Below, piece after piece: positions 11,231-20,667 of a stretch of 64,000 nt of DNA (position 1 is the stretch's first letter; the number at the start of each line of letters is the position of its first letter). A model generated the notes under the pieces. The model was given only the letters and a program-made list of their open reading frames with translations, did not search any database and was not told where the DNA came from. Location of the stretch: the NCBI GenBank assembly GCA_019321725.1, contig CM033121.1:1984001-2048000 (forward strand), in the 5' to 3' direction. Both the position numbers and the translations under genes were made by a program. The stretch is from Paulownia fortunei. Its lineage: Eukaryota; Streptophyta; Magnoliopsida; Lamiales; Paulowniaceae.

Positions 11231-11461
11231 ATATTTGTATAGGATTAGTATGTGTATTTCGTAAACTTCAAGAAGAATTATTTTCAAAAAAAAAATCTCG
11301 CTTTTATGTTATCGTTATCAATTGAGAGCGTGAAACCTCCTGGCATTATTTTGGGTTCGATTGACACTTCTGTTGGGCCATCCCTTACTAGTATTTGGGC
11401 TAAATATTGTGAAGCCCAAACGTGAAGCTCTTGTTCGAAGTTGGGCTTCACACGACAATAT
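11231..11461. repeat. TGGGCT-rich block, copy 2 of 4
   Basis: It matches the block at 16,455 best: GTATAGGATTA at its start, then CAATTGAGAGC, CCTCCTGGCATT, GTTGGGCCATCCC, TTTGGGCTAA and AAGTTGGGCTTCACAC. It closes the gene-bearing part of unit 1. Confidence 0.7.
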
Positions 11462-12190
11462 TTAATGAGTTTTCATTTAATTTTCTTTTTTCTTTTTCTT
11501 TTTCTTTTTTATTTTTTTTCTGAAATTATTGAATTCTACGTACCAATAATGTTCAATAGTTCATATGTCAATGATATAATTGCAGGATATTTTAAGTTGA
11601 TTTAATAGTTTATTCTTCAATGAGTCAAAGTGAACACTAAATTGTTCGGGCAACTGTACAATTTAGATAAGAAAGCACCTAAGTTCCATTTAAAAACTAG
11701 TTATTAAGTGGCTGTTGAATGCGTAGATCAAGACAACATAGTGAACATAGGTTCTATTCATAAATTCAGTACATAAGGAAGATAATTTTTTTAAAATTAT
11801 GAATAAATAAGATAAATTTTTAAAATTATGAATAAATACAAAGTGGTTTTAATTTTTTATTTTCTAATTCGCTCCGCACGGACTCCTCCAATTTATTTAT
11901 GTTCTATGATTTACATTATTGCATATCTATTTATGTCATATTATTTTTTAAAATATATTTTTTAATTTTTTATAATTATGAAATGGATCTAACGGGTTCA
12001 ATCCAACAGATTTGGATTCGAATTCTTAAAAATATTGATGAACGGGTCTCAAATTTTGATAAATCCATCCCAAATTCATCCCATTGCCATCTCTGTTTGT
12101 TATTTTACACACTCATCCCAAATAGGAAAATATTTTTTTTATTTTACATACATAATATTTTTGTCCCTGCAGATATTGAATTATCTTAAA
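11462..12190. other. Tail of unit 1 and junction to unit 2, no gene seen
   Basis: From 11,520 to about 11,760 the sequence matches 16,840-17,285, including GCAACTRTACAATTTA and AGAAAGCACCTAAGTTC. From about 11,770 to 12,190 there is unique AT-rich sequence separating the two units. Short open frames at 11,899-12,220 carry no recognisable motif. Confidence 0.55.
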
Positions 12191-12193
12191 AAA

Positions 12194-12450
12194 TTTATAG
12201 GATTAGTATGTATTTCTTAAAAATCAAAATGCAATGGCAATTTCTTTTTCTTTATTTCTTACTTTTTGCGTCGTTAAATTATAGAAGATGGCAATATTAT
12301 GATATGTTTGTTAATTGAGAGCAAGAAAATGTTCTTGGTATTGTTCTGGGCTTGACAGAGAGCTTAGTTGGGCAATCCTTATTAATCCTTGGGCTAACTA
12401 GTTGTGAACCCCATGATTAAAGCCCGTATTCCAAGTTGGGCTTAGTACTT
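12194..12450. repeat. TGGGCT-rich block, copy 3 of 4
   Basis: It shares AATTATAGAAGATGGCAATA with copy 1, then TTGAGAGCAAGAAAA, CTGGGCTTGACAGAGAGC, TTGGGCAATCC, TTGGGCTAAC and AAGTTGGGCTTAG. It opens unit 2 just as copy 1 opens unit 1. Confidence 0.7.
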
Positions 12451-13025
12451 TAACATCGAAAATTATAGCAAACTAAAATCAAAAGATAATAAAATCATAT
12501 AAACACAGAATGCAATATTATACAAACTAATACTGAGACCGTATGCAAAAACATTTCTTGATTTTGAACATTTCAAACTGCAATCGTTCAAATTGATTAA
12601 AAACACTACAAAAATGATCATATCATGTGCATCATAAAGGGATTGATGTATGATTTCGATATAGAACTGAAATAGTCATTGATATTCTGATAAACGACAT
12701 TTATCCTCCGTTCACAGTTCTAGAAATAGGGTTTTCTCACCCCATTACCAATTTATTTTTTCAGTTGCATAAGATGAAAACAAGAGTTACAAGTAACAAA
12801 AACTTTGAAATACCATAAAAAATTCTTCTTATGAACCCAAATCTCCTTAACTACCACATTATTATGGATCATTTATTTTTATTTTTTTCGGTTTTTGCCA
12901 ACATTAAGAGCTGCTTAAGTAATATGAACTTTCTTTACCCTTTGGAGGTCAACTCCTGCAGTAGGATTTTCAGTCTTTCAAAAGTGTGACAGAATATGAG
13001 TCTCTGAGTATCTGCAATCACCTGA
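12451..13025. other. Spacer between block and PGG-like gene, unit 2
   Basis: It matches 6,635-7,275 of unit 1 in scattered runs such as GCAAACTAAAAT and ACAAACTAATACTGA, and near the gene AGTGTGACAGAAT. It probably contains the 3' UTR of the minus-strand gene. Nothing else is recognised. Confidence 0.55.
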
Positions 13026-13415
13026 CTAAGAAAGGCGATTGATGAAAATGGCATGGACCAACATTGGGAAAGCAAAAGACAGCCACATCATTGCAGAGAA
13101 TCTGAAAACTCTTGCTGCCTGCGGTTTTCTGTAAAGAAACATGGCGCTGAAGGCACACGAAAAGGCAAACATGATGGACACCACAGATGCATGATAAGTA
13201 GATGGAAGCCCGCCAAGGATGGTTACCGGAGCCGTCCCCTGATTGCTGCCTCCGCCTGTCGGCCGCCCACGAAAGTTTAGAAAAGCTGCTGCAGTGGATG
13301 TTAGCAGAACAATGAATGGCGAAACCCTGTCTTTGAATATTGCTGTTGTGGTATAGTAAGGTGGAGGGTGTAGATTTCTGTGGAGAACAAGGCTGAATGA
13401 GACGCCCTTTGCCAT
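13026..13415 (-). CDS. Small PGG-like integral membrane protein, copy 2
   Basis: Single exon of 129 residues. The first ATG in frame is at 13,413-13,415; a GTG codon immediately upstream is not needed. The product matches copy 1 (7,276-7,662) throughout: SPFIVLLTSTAAAFL, the GRPTGGGSNQGTAP loop, SIMFAFSCAFSAMFL, RKPQAARVFRFSAMMWLS and the ending HAIFINRLS. The main difference is in the first 25 residues and in the loss of a few residues before the glycine-rich loop. Both copies stay open in this frame, which argues that the pair is under selection or young. Predicted three or four membrane segments, PGG-like layout, no ankyrin repeats. Function unknown. Confidence 0.75.
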   Translation of the reverse strand: MAKGVSFSLVLHRNLHPPPYYTTTAIFKDRVSPFIVLLTSTAAAFLNFRGRPTGGGSNQGTAPVTILGGLPSTYHASVVSIMFAFSCAFSAMFLYRKPQAARVFRFSAMMWLSFAFPMLVHAIFINRLS

Positions 13416-13970
13416 CACAGCGTGAACTTCAATGAAAGTAACAAATCAGGAGATTGTGAAGATATTTGGCTGAATGAAGCATGCAATATTTTCTCTGTTT
13501 TTGGAATGGAAAATGTTTCTTCCTGGAAATGAATGGCTCCTAGCTAGTTCATGGTTTTACTTGGCGAAATTTCATCCTTACAAGAATAAATGCGTAAACC
13601 AAAGGGGTCAATGTCATTAAAAAAAAAAACAAAGATAGAAAATACTAGAAATATTGCGTGAAATTCAACAGATGCAACAATCAAAGTGCCGGGTCAAGAA
13701 AGTCACTGAAAAAAAATATATAACGCATGAATCAGGGTGCCGGGTGAAAAAATTCATTGTAAAAAAAATAAAATGTTCTAGAAATAATTGGAAAAATTCA
13801 ATAAAAATCGTTAATTAATCGAAGGGAATCATGGAAAAAAAAATAAAAAATCTTGATGGCTAGCAGAATTGATTTAGTCCTTTTTCTGAACCAAAAGCAG
13901 AGAGTAAAAAGTAAAACCAAAGACCGAACTCCACCCTCACCCCACTGTGTTAGCTTGTGTGCATTCTCTC
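13416..13970. promoter_or_regulatory. Divergent intergenic region, unit 2
   Basis: About 555 bp shared by the 5' ends of the PGG-like gene and the four-TM gene copy. It holds poly(A) runs and two occurrences of GTGCCGGGT (near 13,686 and 13,737) not seen in unit 1. The stretch just before the plus-strand ATG is conserved with unit 1. Confidence 0.45.
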
Positions 13971-15072
13971 ATGGAACTCTCAATGTCGACTGCAAATTCG
14001 CCTTCTGGTATAGAAGTTCATCTTCCTCACGCCGTTGTCGGTCAGGCTTCACGAGATCACAGCTCTTTGTCCCTTGGACATCCAGACACCTACTTTGCCC
14101 CACTCAAAGATAGTGGCTGGCCCATACTCAAACCCTGGTACCCATTCAGCAACCAAGAACATGTTTTTCGTCAGTTATGGGCGAAATCTTGGCTACAAAG
14201 TAATTGAAGTTGTGGATTTCTCCAGAGTTTGTGACAACTTGGAACCCGTGGAAGATAGTTATGACTGGCCAACATTCAATCATCAGGGAGATCGTTCACT
14301 GGAATATCATGTGGTGGACGACGTCTTCCACAAGATCCAATCCGGTCGAATCAAGGCACGTCTGGAAGCCGCTGGCCTCAAGCTTGATGATTCCAAGTTT
14401 CCGTATCATTCCTCTCGCTGGGAATATGATCATGGAAAAGTTGTCGTCTCTGATAAACTTGCCCACAACCGCCACGATTATCTCAGCGGTTTTAAAACCG
14501 GAGGTGTTTTTGGCCTTGATTTTGGGGAATTACTGAAATATAGTCATGAAATGGTTAATGTCGCAAAGATGAATTATGGTGAAGCCAGCAAAGGAGATCA
14601 CGGTTCAAATGCAGATGAAATATGGATAGACATGGGGAAAGTAGACTATGTCTCTGATCATGCTCATCAAGTCATAGCTTTTCAGAAGTGGAAAGAATAC
14701 ATGGATCAACTCAAGAAATCAAAATTCAATGACAACCCAATTGCAATGTTTGGTGAGACAACTCTAGCTCTCAGTGGACAGGCTGTGGGTGCTGTCATGG
14801 CTAATGCAATCACCAGCTCCACTGATTTTTCCTTTTCGTGGGATGTATACGTGGTGGTGTGTGTTACTCTCACAGCCATGAGTTTCACCCTGGCAGGCAT
14901 CAGTCTGCGTGGAAAGAAACGAGCTTTATCGATTCTCATGACCAAAATTGGCTCCACAGCAACAGCATTCGCTATTATTTTCTCCCTAGGGCTGCACCTC
15001 CCACCGGTGATGGCCTGGACTGTCGGGACGGTGGCCTTTTTTATCATGGCAGTCGCGGTGGCATTGGCCTGA
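13971..15072 (+). pseudogene. AP2-less, frameshifted copy of the four-TM gene
   Basis: The ATG at 13,971 corresponds to the start of the unit 1 gene and the first 60 or so codons align (for example FSNQ..VF), but that frame stops at 14,205-14,207. The conserved C-terminal part is in a different frame, open from before 14,035 with its first ATG at 14,161 and TGA at 15,070-15,072. No adequate intron explains the shift: the only GT...AG pair there would be 26 bp. The AP2-coding region of unit 1 is absent. The C-terminal part is well kept (TFNHQ, LLKYSHEMVNV, MNYGEAS, WKEYMDQLKKS, four hydrophobic segments), so a shorter 303-residue protein from 14,161 is possible. A candidate AATAAA lies at 15,176-15,181. 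Confidence 0.6.
14161..15072 (+). CDS. Possible short four-TM protein encoded by the unit 2 copy
   Basis: If translation starts at the first ATG of the C-terminal frame, a 303-residue product results. It keeps the hydrophilic region before the membrane part and the four hydrophobic segments (beginning [18 protein letters not shown] and ending MAWTVGTVAFFIMAVAVA). The tight match to the unit 1 protein here, with mainly conservative changes, suggests the C-terminal half has been constrained. It lacks any DNA-binding domain. Whether it is translated cannot be told from the sequence. Confidence 0.45.
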   Translation: MFFVSYGRNLGYKVIEVVDFSRVCDNLEPVEDSYDWPTFNHQGDRSLEYHVVDDVFHKIQSGRIKARLEAAGLKLDDSKFPYHSSRWEYDHGKVVVSDKLAHNRHDYLSGFKTGGVFGLDFGELLKYSHEMVNVAKMNYGEASKGDHGSNADEIWIDMGKVDYVSDHAHQVIAFQKWKEYMDQLKKSKFNDNPIAMFGETTLALSGQAVGAVMANAITSSTDFSFSWDVYVVVCVTLTAMSFTLAGISLRGKKRALSILMTKIGSTATAFAIIFSLGLHLPPVMAWTVGTVAFFIMAVAVALA

Positions 15073-15249
15073 TATAGTTACCATCTTTATCACCGAGATT
15101 GAAACCATGCATGCAACCATTTTATTGTAAGAGTTCATGGAGTATGTTGTGGGTTATGCTTTACTTTTTCTTTGAAATAAAGAATGTGGCAATCTTTTGG
15201 TCTATCTAGAACATGATATTCATGTGATCTTATTTGACGTGGAAGTTTG

Positions 15250-15745
15250 ATGGATATATAATTGGGTATCAAATGAGTTTGATCAAATTTGAAATTCGTC
15301 CCACTAGAACTATATTGGATTTAGGACTTGTTCCACCCCATCTTTAGGACTGTTCCGCCTTGCCCTGAACCCACATCGGGACCAACTTGGATCCGCAGAC
15401 CCACCATTTTGGCTTGCCCCAAATGGACTGGGGAGTGTAAGAGGAGGCCATGTCCAGAGAGAGGAAAATATGTGGGCAAAATAAGGAAATCCTAAGTTAA
15501 ATGTTTAAACTAATATTTTTTTTAAAAAACATATTATTACGGTGGGTGCAGGGGACAGTAAAACCTGTTACGGTCTAAATTTGCCCAAGTTTAAAAAATC
15601 AGAACCTATTACCCTTCCGAAAACCTGCCAATTCGAACCTGTCCCAAGCGTTTATCCGAACTCACATCGCCATCCTTGATAGACAATCAAATCGAACCTG
15701 TCCCAAGCGTTTATCCGAACTCACATCGCCATCCTTGATAGACAA
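15250..15745. repeat. Unit 2-specific insertion containing a 59-bp tandem repeat
   Basis: The flanks (up to TTTGACGTGG at about 15,241 and from CAATCAAATATC at about 15,741) match unit 1 at 10,430-10,455, where nothing lies between. The insert is relatively GC-rich and has proline-codon-like runs of CCC/ACC. Its right end carries the perfect duplication described separately. Terminal repeats are not obvious. Confidence 0.6.
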
Positions 15746-15750
15746 TCAAA
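15633..15750. repeat. Perfect 59-bp tandem duplication, two copies
   Basis: TCGAACCTGTCCCAAGCG begins at 15,633 and again at 15,692, and both copies end GATAGACAATCAAA. There is no mismatch by eye, so the duplication is recent. Confidence 0.9.
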
Positions 15751-16454
15751 TATCATACGTAGCTGTTTTCATGGAAAATGAAGAAGATTTTAGATGCTGT
15801 CATATTGGGACAGTCATGGTTGAATGAGGTATGTGCTCAACTTCCTTAGGGAATTACTTGGTCTTCTAAGGTAGGTAAGTGCGCAACTTAACATTAATTA
15901 CGATGGTGATTAATTGGTAACGCAGGGCTTTCTTTCATCCTCATGAAACAATGGAATATACATAGCCTGGTAAATTGCTAAGAACCTGAATATTGTTAGA
16001 ATGTCCGAGGGGACAATCATAATCGTACTTATATGGGATCTTTGTGAAATTCATTATACACAAATGATTAAGATTATCCCCCCAACTTGTACTTCCTAAG
16101 AATTACTTTTAAAAACCTTAGCATATCTTACAGCTTCCAAGTTAAGACATGTGCATCTTGTAGATATAATATTGCTACATAAAATTTAAAAAAAAATAAA
16201 AATTACCCTTTGTAACTCTACATAACTACTAAAAATATAATTTATAAACACGATAAAGAATATATATGTGTGCATATATTTGATAAGAAAATATCGATTT
16301 GGAGTTGTGATGCTTCATTTAGATGTTGGATTAGTTAAATTACAATTTGAGTTTAAAAAAAAAAAAGAACTTGTATATATAGTTGTAACAAGTAGGAAAA
16401 TATTTGTCAATTTAAATATATTTTTAAATTATTTGTTCTCATAGATATTTAATT

Positions 16455-16795
16455 CATTTGTATAGGATTATTATCTATTTGGTGAAATCCGATTGCAAGG
16501 AGTATTTTTTTTTTTCATTTTTTTTTCTTTATATCTCACTTTTTGCTTCACTAAATTCTAGAAGATGGCAATTTTATGCTACCCTTGTCAATTGAGAGCA
16601 AGAAAATCTTTTAAAAAGGAAGTTGAAATCAATCCTCCTGGCATTGTTTGGGTTTGACAGACAGTTTAGTTGGGCAATCCCTTATTAATATTTGGGCTAA
16701 CTCGTGATAAAGCCCATGATATAAAGCTCATAACTAGTTTAAAAGCCCATGTTATAAAGCCCGTACGCCAAGTCGGGCTTCACACTATAATAATT
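16455..16795. repeat. TGGGCT-rich block, copy 4 of 4
   Basis: It matches the other blocks (TCTAGAAGATGGCAAT, CAATTGAGAGCAAGAAAA, TTGGGCAATCCC, TTTGGGCTAAC, CGGGCTTCACAC) and has an internal duplication of the ATAAAGCCCAT / AAAGCCCATGTTATAAAGCCC part. Confidence 0.7.
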
Positions 16796-17550
16796 CTCTA
16801 GTTATTTTCTTTATCTTTTTTTTTTTTTAATATTACTGAATTCTACATCGTATCAATATTTTATTAGTCCAACTTACAACAATATTAATGCGTAATTAAT
16901 ATTGTTGCAAGGTCCCGGCTGTTTCCTATAGATTAAACAATTTAAGTTGCATATTTTCAGATATGACTATAAGAATAAAATAGTCATATGAGAATTAATT
17001 GTCAACATATAGGCCAAATAGTCTTAACAATCAAATTTGGCCAAAAGATCAGCCAATTCTAGATTAAAAAATGTACAAAAGAAGCCATGTTCAAAGTTTA
17101 CATGCCAATGATAGAATTGGAGGATAATTTAAGTTTATTTTTAATAGTTTATTCGTCGAAAAGTCAAGGTAAATATTTAAATGGTTGGGCAACTATACAA
17201 TTTATATTAGAAAGCACCTAAGTTCTATTTTTAAAAAAAATAGAGTAATTAATTGGCAGGGGTAGGTGAGGACAATATATAGTTCCAATTAATGTCTTAG
17301 AATGTTTCTCACATTGCATTTGAGGATTTATTTTTACAGAAACCTCCAAATTACCCCACTTTGTGTTTGTAGCCCAAAATCTGAAGAAACCAGGAGGCGT
17401 GCCACATGCAATTTTTCAAAGCTGGATTAGTGTGAGACATGCTTGGGGTGTCATTTTAACTAATTAAAAGTTATTGAAATAAATAACCACAATACTACAA
17501 TAGCTTGGTGGTACATGAAATAGTTCATTTGTTGTCAACTTCACATTCAT

Positions 17551-17903
17551 ACCAATATTTTTAAAATTGGATCGAACCAATTGGTTCGATTAAAAATTGA
17601 AAGTCGATTCGATCTGATTAAACTCATAAAACTATTTGACCGTTCAAAATCGGTTTCAATCTTTTTTTCAAAAAAAAAATTATTTTTTATTTTTAAAAAA
17701 ATTTAAATTTGATATTTTTTTTATGTAGTTATTTATTTATTTTTATATTTAAAATATATTACATAATAATTAGTCTATTATATTAATATTTTACATAATA
17801 AAATAAAAAAATATAATTAATTTTCATTAAACCGACTGCCGATTGAACCACTAATTATTAACAAGATCGATTGAATCATCAATCCAATTATAAAAACACT
17901 GGT
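17551..17903. mobile_element. Probable MITE with about 22-bp terminal inverted repeats
   Basis: The left end ACCAATATTTTTAAAATTGG and the reverse complement of the right end ACCAGTGTTTTTATAATTGG agree at most positions. The element is about 353 bp, AT-rich and non-coding, with internal ATCGAACC- and GAACCA-type motifs common in plant non-autonomous elements. No clear target-site duplication was found, so the superfamily is open. Confidence 0.55.
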
Positions 17904-19950
17904 GCATACAGCCCGACGTAGTATATAGTGATGTGGTCACATAGAGTGCGTGTAAAAGTTATCTCATACCCAATATATAGAGTGGTGGATTATAAGTGAG
18001 ACTTTCAACATGTCAATTTATGCTAATAATTACTTTTTCTTTGTCCGATTACTCCAAAAAATTTTAAAACTCTGTTATACCTACTTATATACTATTTTAA
18101 ATATTTTTTCACAATCATTATGAAATATGACAGGGTCTTAGATTCAAATTAAACTTTTCAATTTTTTTAAGACTGAACCTCAATAAACTCCTTAGTTAAT
18201 TCTTTAGTCCAAGTGTGGATGACAAGTCATTAATTGAATTGGGCAAGTCAATTAATGCAGGTTTTTATCACCCTATTTTTTAATAAATGTCGTTTAAAAT
18301 ACTTTATTTCCTCTAAGCTAATGTCATATTAGTAATTATTTGGAATAGATCACGCTCTATACTTAATTATCCCATGCATAATATTTTGCCCCTTGAACTC
18401 ATAAATGCCCCTTTCCATGCTATATGATATCGTCTTCATTTTTTATTTTTTTTAGTAAATCAATTATATCATGTGTATCAACAACTACAGCAATTATCAA
18501 TCAAACTATAATAACGAATAATAATTTATAATGAACTATAATTATTATAAAAATAGATAAAATACACGTTCTGATTAAATTCAAACCCAAAATCTCATAA
18601 TCTTGGGGCTCAATTTATATATGTATAAATTAGACCTCATTGACTAAATACGTATATGTTTTTCGTGTCGGCTATTAACATTCGGTATCACTACTAAAAA
18701 AGCATCACTATTAATTGTTGGATTTTAAAAATCAATTCTCTTACCTTTTATTGGATTTGGACATGATCAATAAATATAAATATGGTAACTTTCAACCAAA
18801 AGACAATAAAAAATTGTCACAATTTTCTTCTAAGTTTTTCAAATTTGTTAAGCTACAAGGCATGGTGATAGAGGTTTCATGTAGGGATGGTAAACGCCTG
18901 GATTGGCAAGTATACAAAATACCATTAATTATCAAAGCTTATTTCTCTTACAAAAAGCAGCCTATTCCACACACGCCGTTGAAAAGTGGTTTTTCCTAAC
19001 TCAAAGGCAATGGCTAATAAATAAACCTAGGTACTTAAACAACCAAGAAAGTGCTCTTAATAATATTTATATTATTAAAAAGAGTCCCAAAAAAAAAAAA
19101 AAAAAAAACTCTCTTTTGATTGGAATCAAAGACCAAAAAATGAAATAAAATAAAATGAACGAATTCAATTAAAATTAATGTTGATTGTCATAGTGGCAAT
19201 TTCATGGAAGTCTACAAACACATTATTCAACTTTTGATTGCGGGTCAAAAAAAGTGAAATCTAATTCTTATCTGTTTAGACAAAATAAAAATAAAAAAAT
19301 GAAGATAGGTACGTCCATCTAGCCAATTAAATCAACGCTCTTTTATTTAGGGAAATATTGGTCATTTAAAATCACGAGTTTTTATTTTTATTTTAAATAA
19401 AACAATCAAATACATTAATATATTTAAATTTCATTTAACATTAAATTAATAATCATACGAAGTAACAATCGTTAAAAATAAATATGTATATATTTTAATA
19501 AAATTTAAATTTAAAATTTAAAATCTTGAAGTCTCAATTCTTTCACGAGACTAAATTTCCTTACACACCACCTTTACCTTACTTGTAGAATTTGTTAACA
19601 AATAAAAAAATCTAATTTTCCAGGGGGCGGCGGGGGAGTGAGTGGTTGGACTACACATAATTGAAAATTATACTCCCAAGTGTGGTCAAAGTAAAAAATG
19701 AATTAAAAATTACTCTTGCTTATATTACTGAAAATTACTCGAAAATTACATTAATGAAGAAATTCATTGAAAAATCATCCAAATGCCGCCATTATGATCC
19801 ATCATGCAATTAGTCAACTGCAGTGATTTCAACGGTCAAGATCATTTATGCCAATAATCCAATTTGTTGTTGTTGTTGTTGTTTGAATTTTTATTTTTCT
19901 TTTTTGGGGTAATTACATCCAATTTGGTGCTATTCAGTGCTACATCCATT

Positions 19951-19978
19951 CCAACAGCCAACAGCCAACAGCCAACAG
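19951..19978. repeat. Short tandem repeat (CCAACAG) x4
   Basis: Four perfect heptamers in a row. Confidence 0.85.
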
Positions 19979-20588
19979 CTTTCTTGATACTGTTAATTTA
20001 CTAATTTAAGTATTTTTTTAAAATTATCACTATAAATAAGCTTAAGTAATTCATTTTAGAATTACTTAAAATAATATTAAGTACATAACAAATAACAAAA
20101 TATAGGTATACATATTAAAAAATCAACAGTTATATAATACTTTTACTTTTGATAAAATGTGAAAAACCATTTGAGATCAATTTCTTTCGTTAGTCAATCT
20201 TAACTATTGGAGATGATCTTTTGCATTGTTTTATTTACCTGGTTTTTATTTTAAATAATTCCATTTGATAACAACATGCTATTGTTAATAAAATAATTAC
20301 TATTCCAATTTCTGGGAACCATCCGTCAAAAAATGCAACCCGTTGATTCGGAAGTAAAGTTTCAAAATAATCAATTAAGATTCTCGTTAGTCAACTAAAT
20401 CATTCATGAACAATTACTGTGAAAAATATAGAATAACACAACATTATTTTTTTTTCAATTTTCAAATTACCATTCAAGATTCTTATAAATTTTTTGAAAA
20501 TTGCAAGTGAAACAAAAAAATTAATTATAGAGATTTTTAAAACACAACATGCAACAGTTCAAGAAAAAATGTCAGAATAGCTAGTGTA

Positions 20589-20600
20589 TGTATATATATA
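20589..20600 (+). promoter_or_regulatory. Candidate TATA box of PHYLLO
   Basis: TATATATATA lies about 70 bp before the start codon at 20,668, in the context GTATGTATATATATACG. The spacing fits a leader of roughly 40 nt. Confidence 0.5.
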
Positions 20601-20667
20601 CGTCTTCTTCTAGCAGCAACTGTCATGCCTTAGCGCCTTCCTCTGCTTCATTTGACATCCATTACCA

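Larger units (their letters stand above)
5480..11770. repeat. Tandem duplication unit 1 (PGG-like gene plus AP2/four-TM gene)
   Basis: Unit 1 and unit 2 (12,190-17,285) share, in the same order and orientation, a TGGGCT-rich block, a small minus-strand membrane-protein gene, a divergent plus-strand gene, a conserved 3' region (for example the shared run CATATTGGGACAGTCATGG at about 10,567 and 15,804), a second TGGGCT-rich block and a tail (11,520-11,760 versus 16,840-17,285). The copies differ by large indels: unit 1 has about 870 bp (5,760-6,630) missing from unit 2, and unit 2 has about 500 bp (15,250-15,745) missing from unit 1. Boundaries are estimates by eye. Confidence 0.8.
12190..17285. 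repeat. Tandem duplication unit 2
   Basis: Second copy of the segment described for 5,480-11,770, in direct orientation. It keeps both genes in divergent arrangement, but the plus-strand gene lacks the AP2-coding part and the unit has gained about 500 bp at 15,250-15,745. Confidence 0.8.
17286..20590. other. AT-rich intergenic spacer, no gene called
   Basis: Contains the probable MITE at 17,551-17,903, a poly(A) tract near 19,089-19,108, a short GTT repeat near 19,864-19,881 and a CCAACAG repeat at 19,951-19,978. Open frames at 18,715-19,148 overlap, have low complexity and show no family motif. The last several hundred bases should hold the PHYLLO promoter. Confidence 0.6.

Noticed and set aside
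14035..14160. Extending the unit 2 four-TM protein back to 14,035
   Set aside because: The codon there is TTG and the added residues do not resemble the unit 1 protein; the similar N-terminus is in another frame from 13,971.
18715..19148. Two overlapping plus-strand open frames (94 and 81 codons)
   Set aside because: Low complexity, lysine- and asparagine-rich from AT bias, no motif and no support from a duplicate copy.
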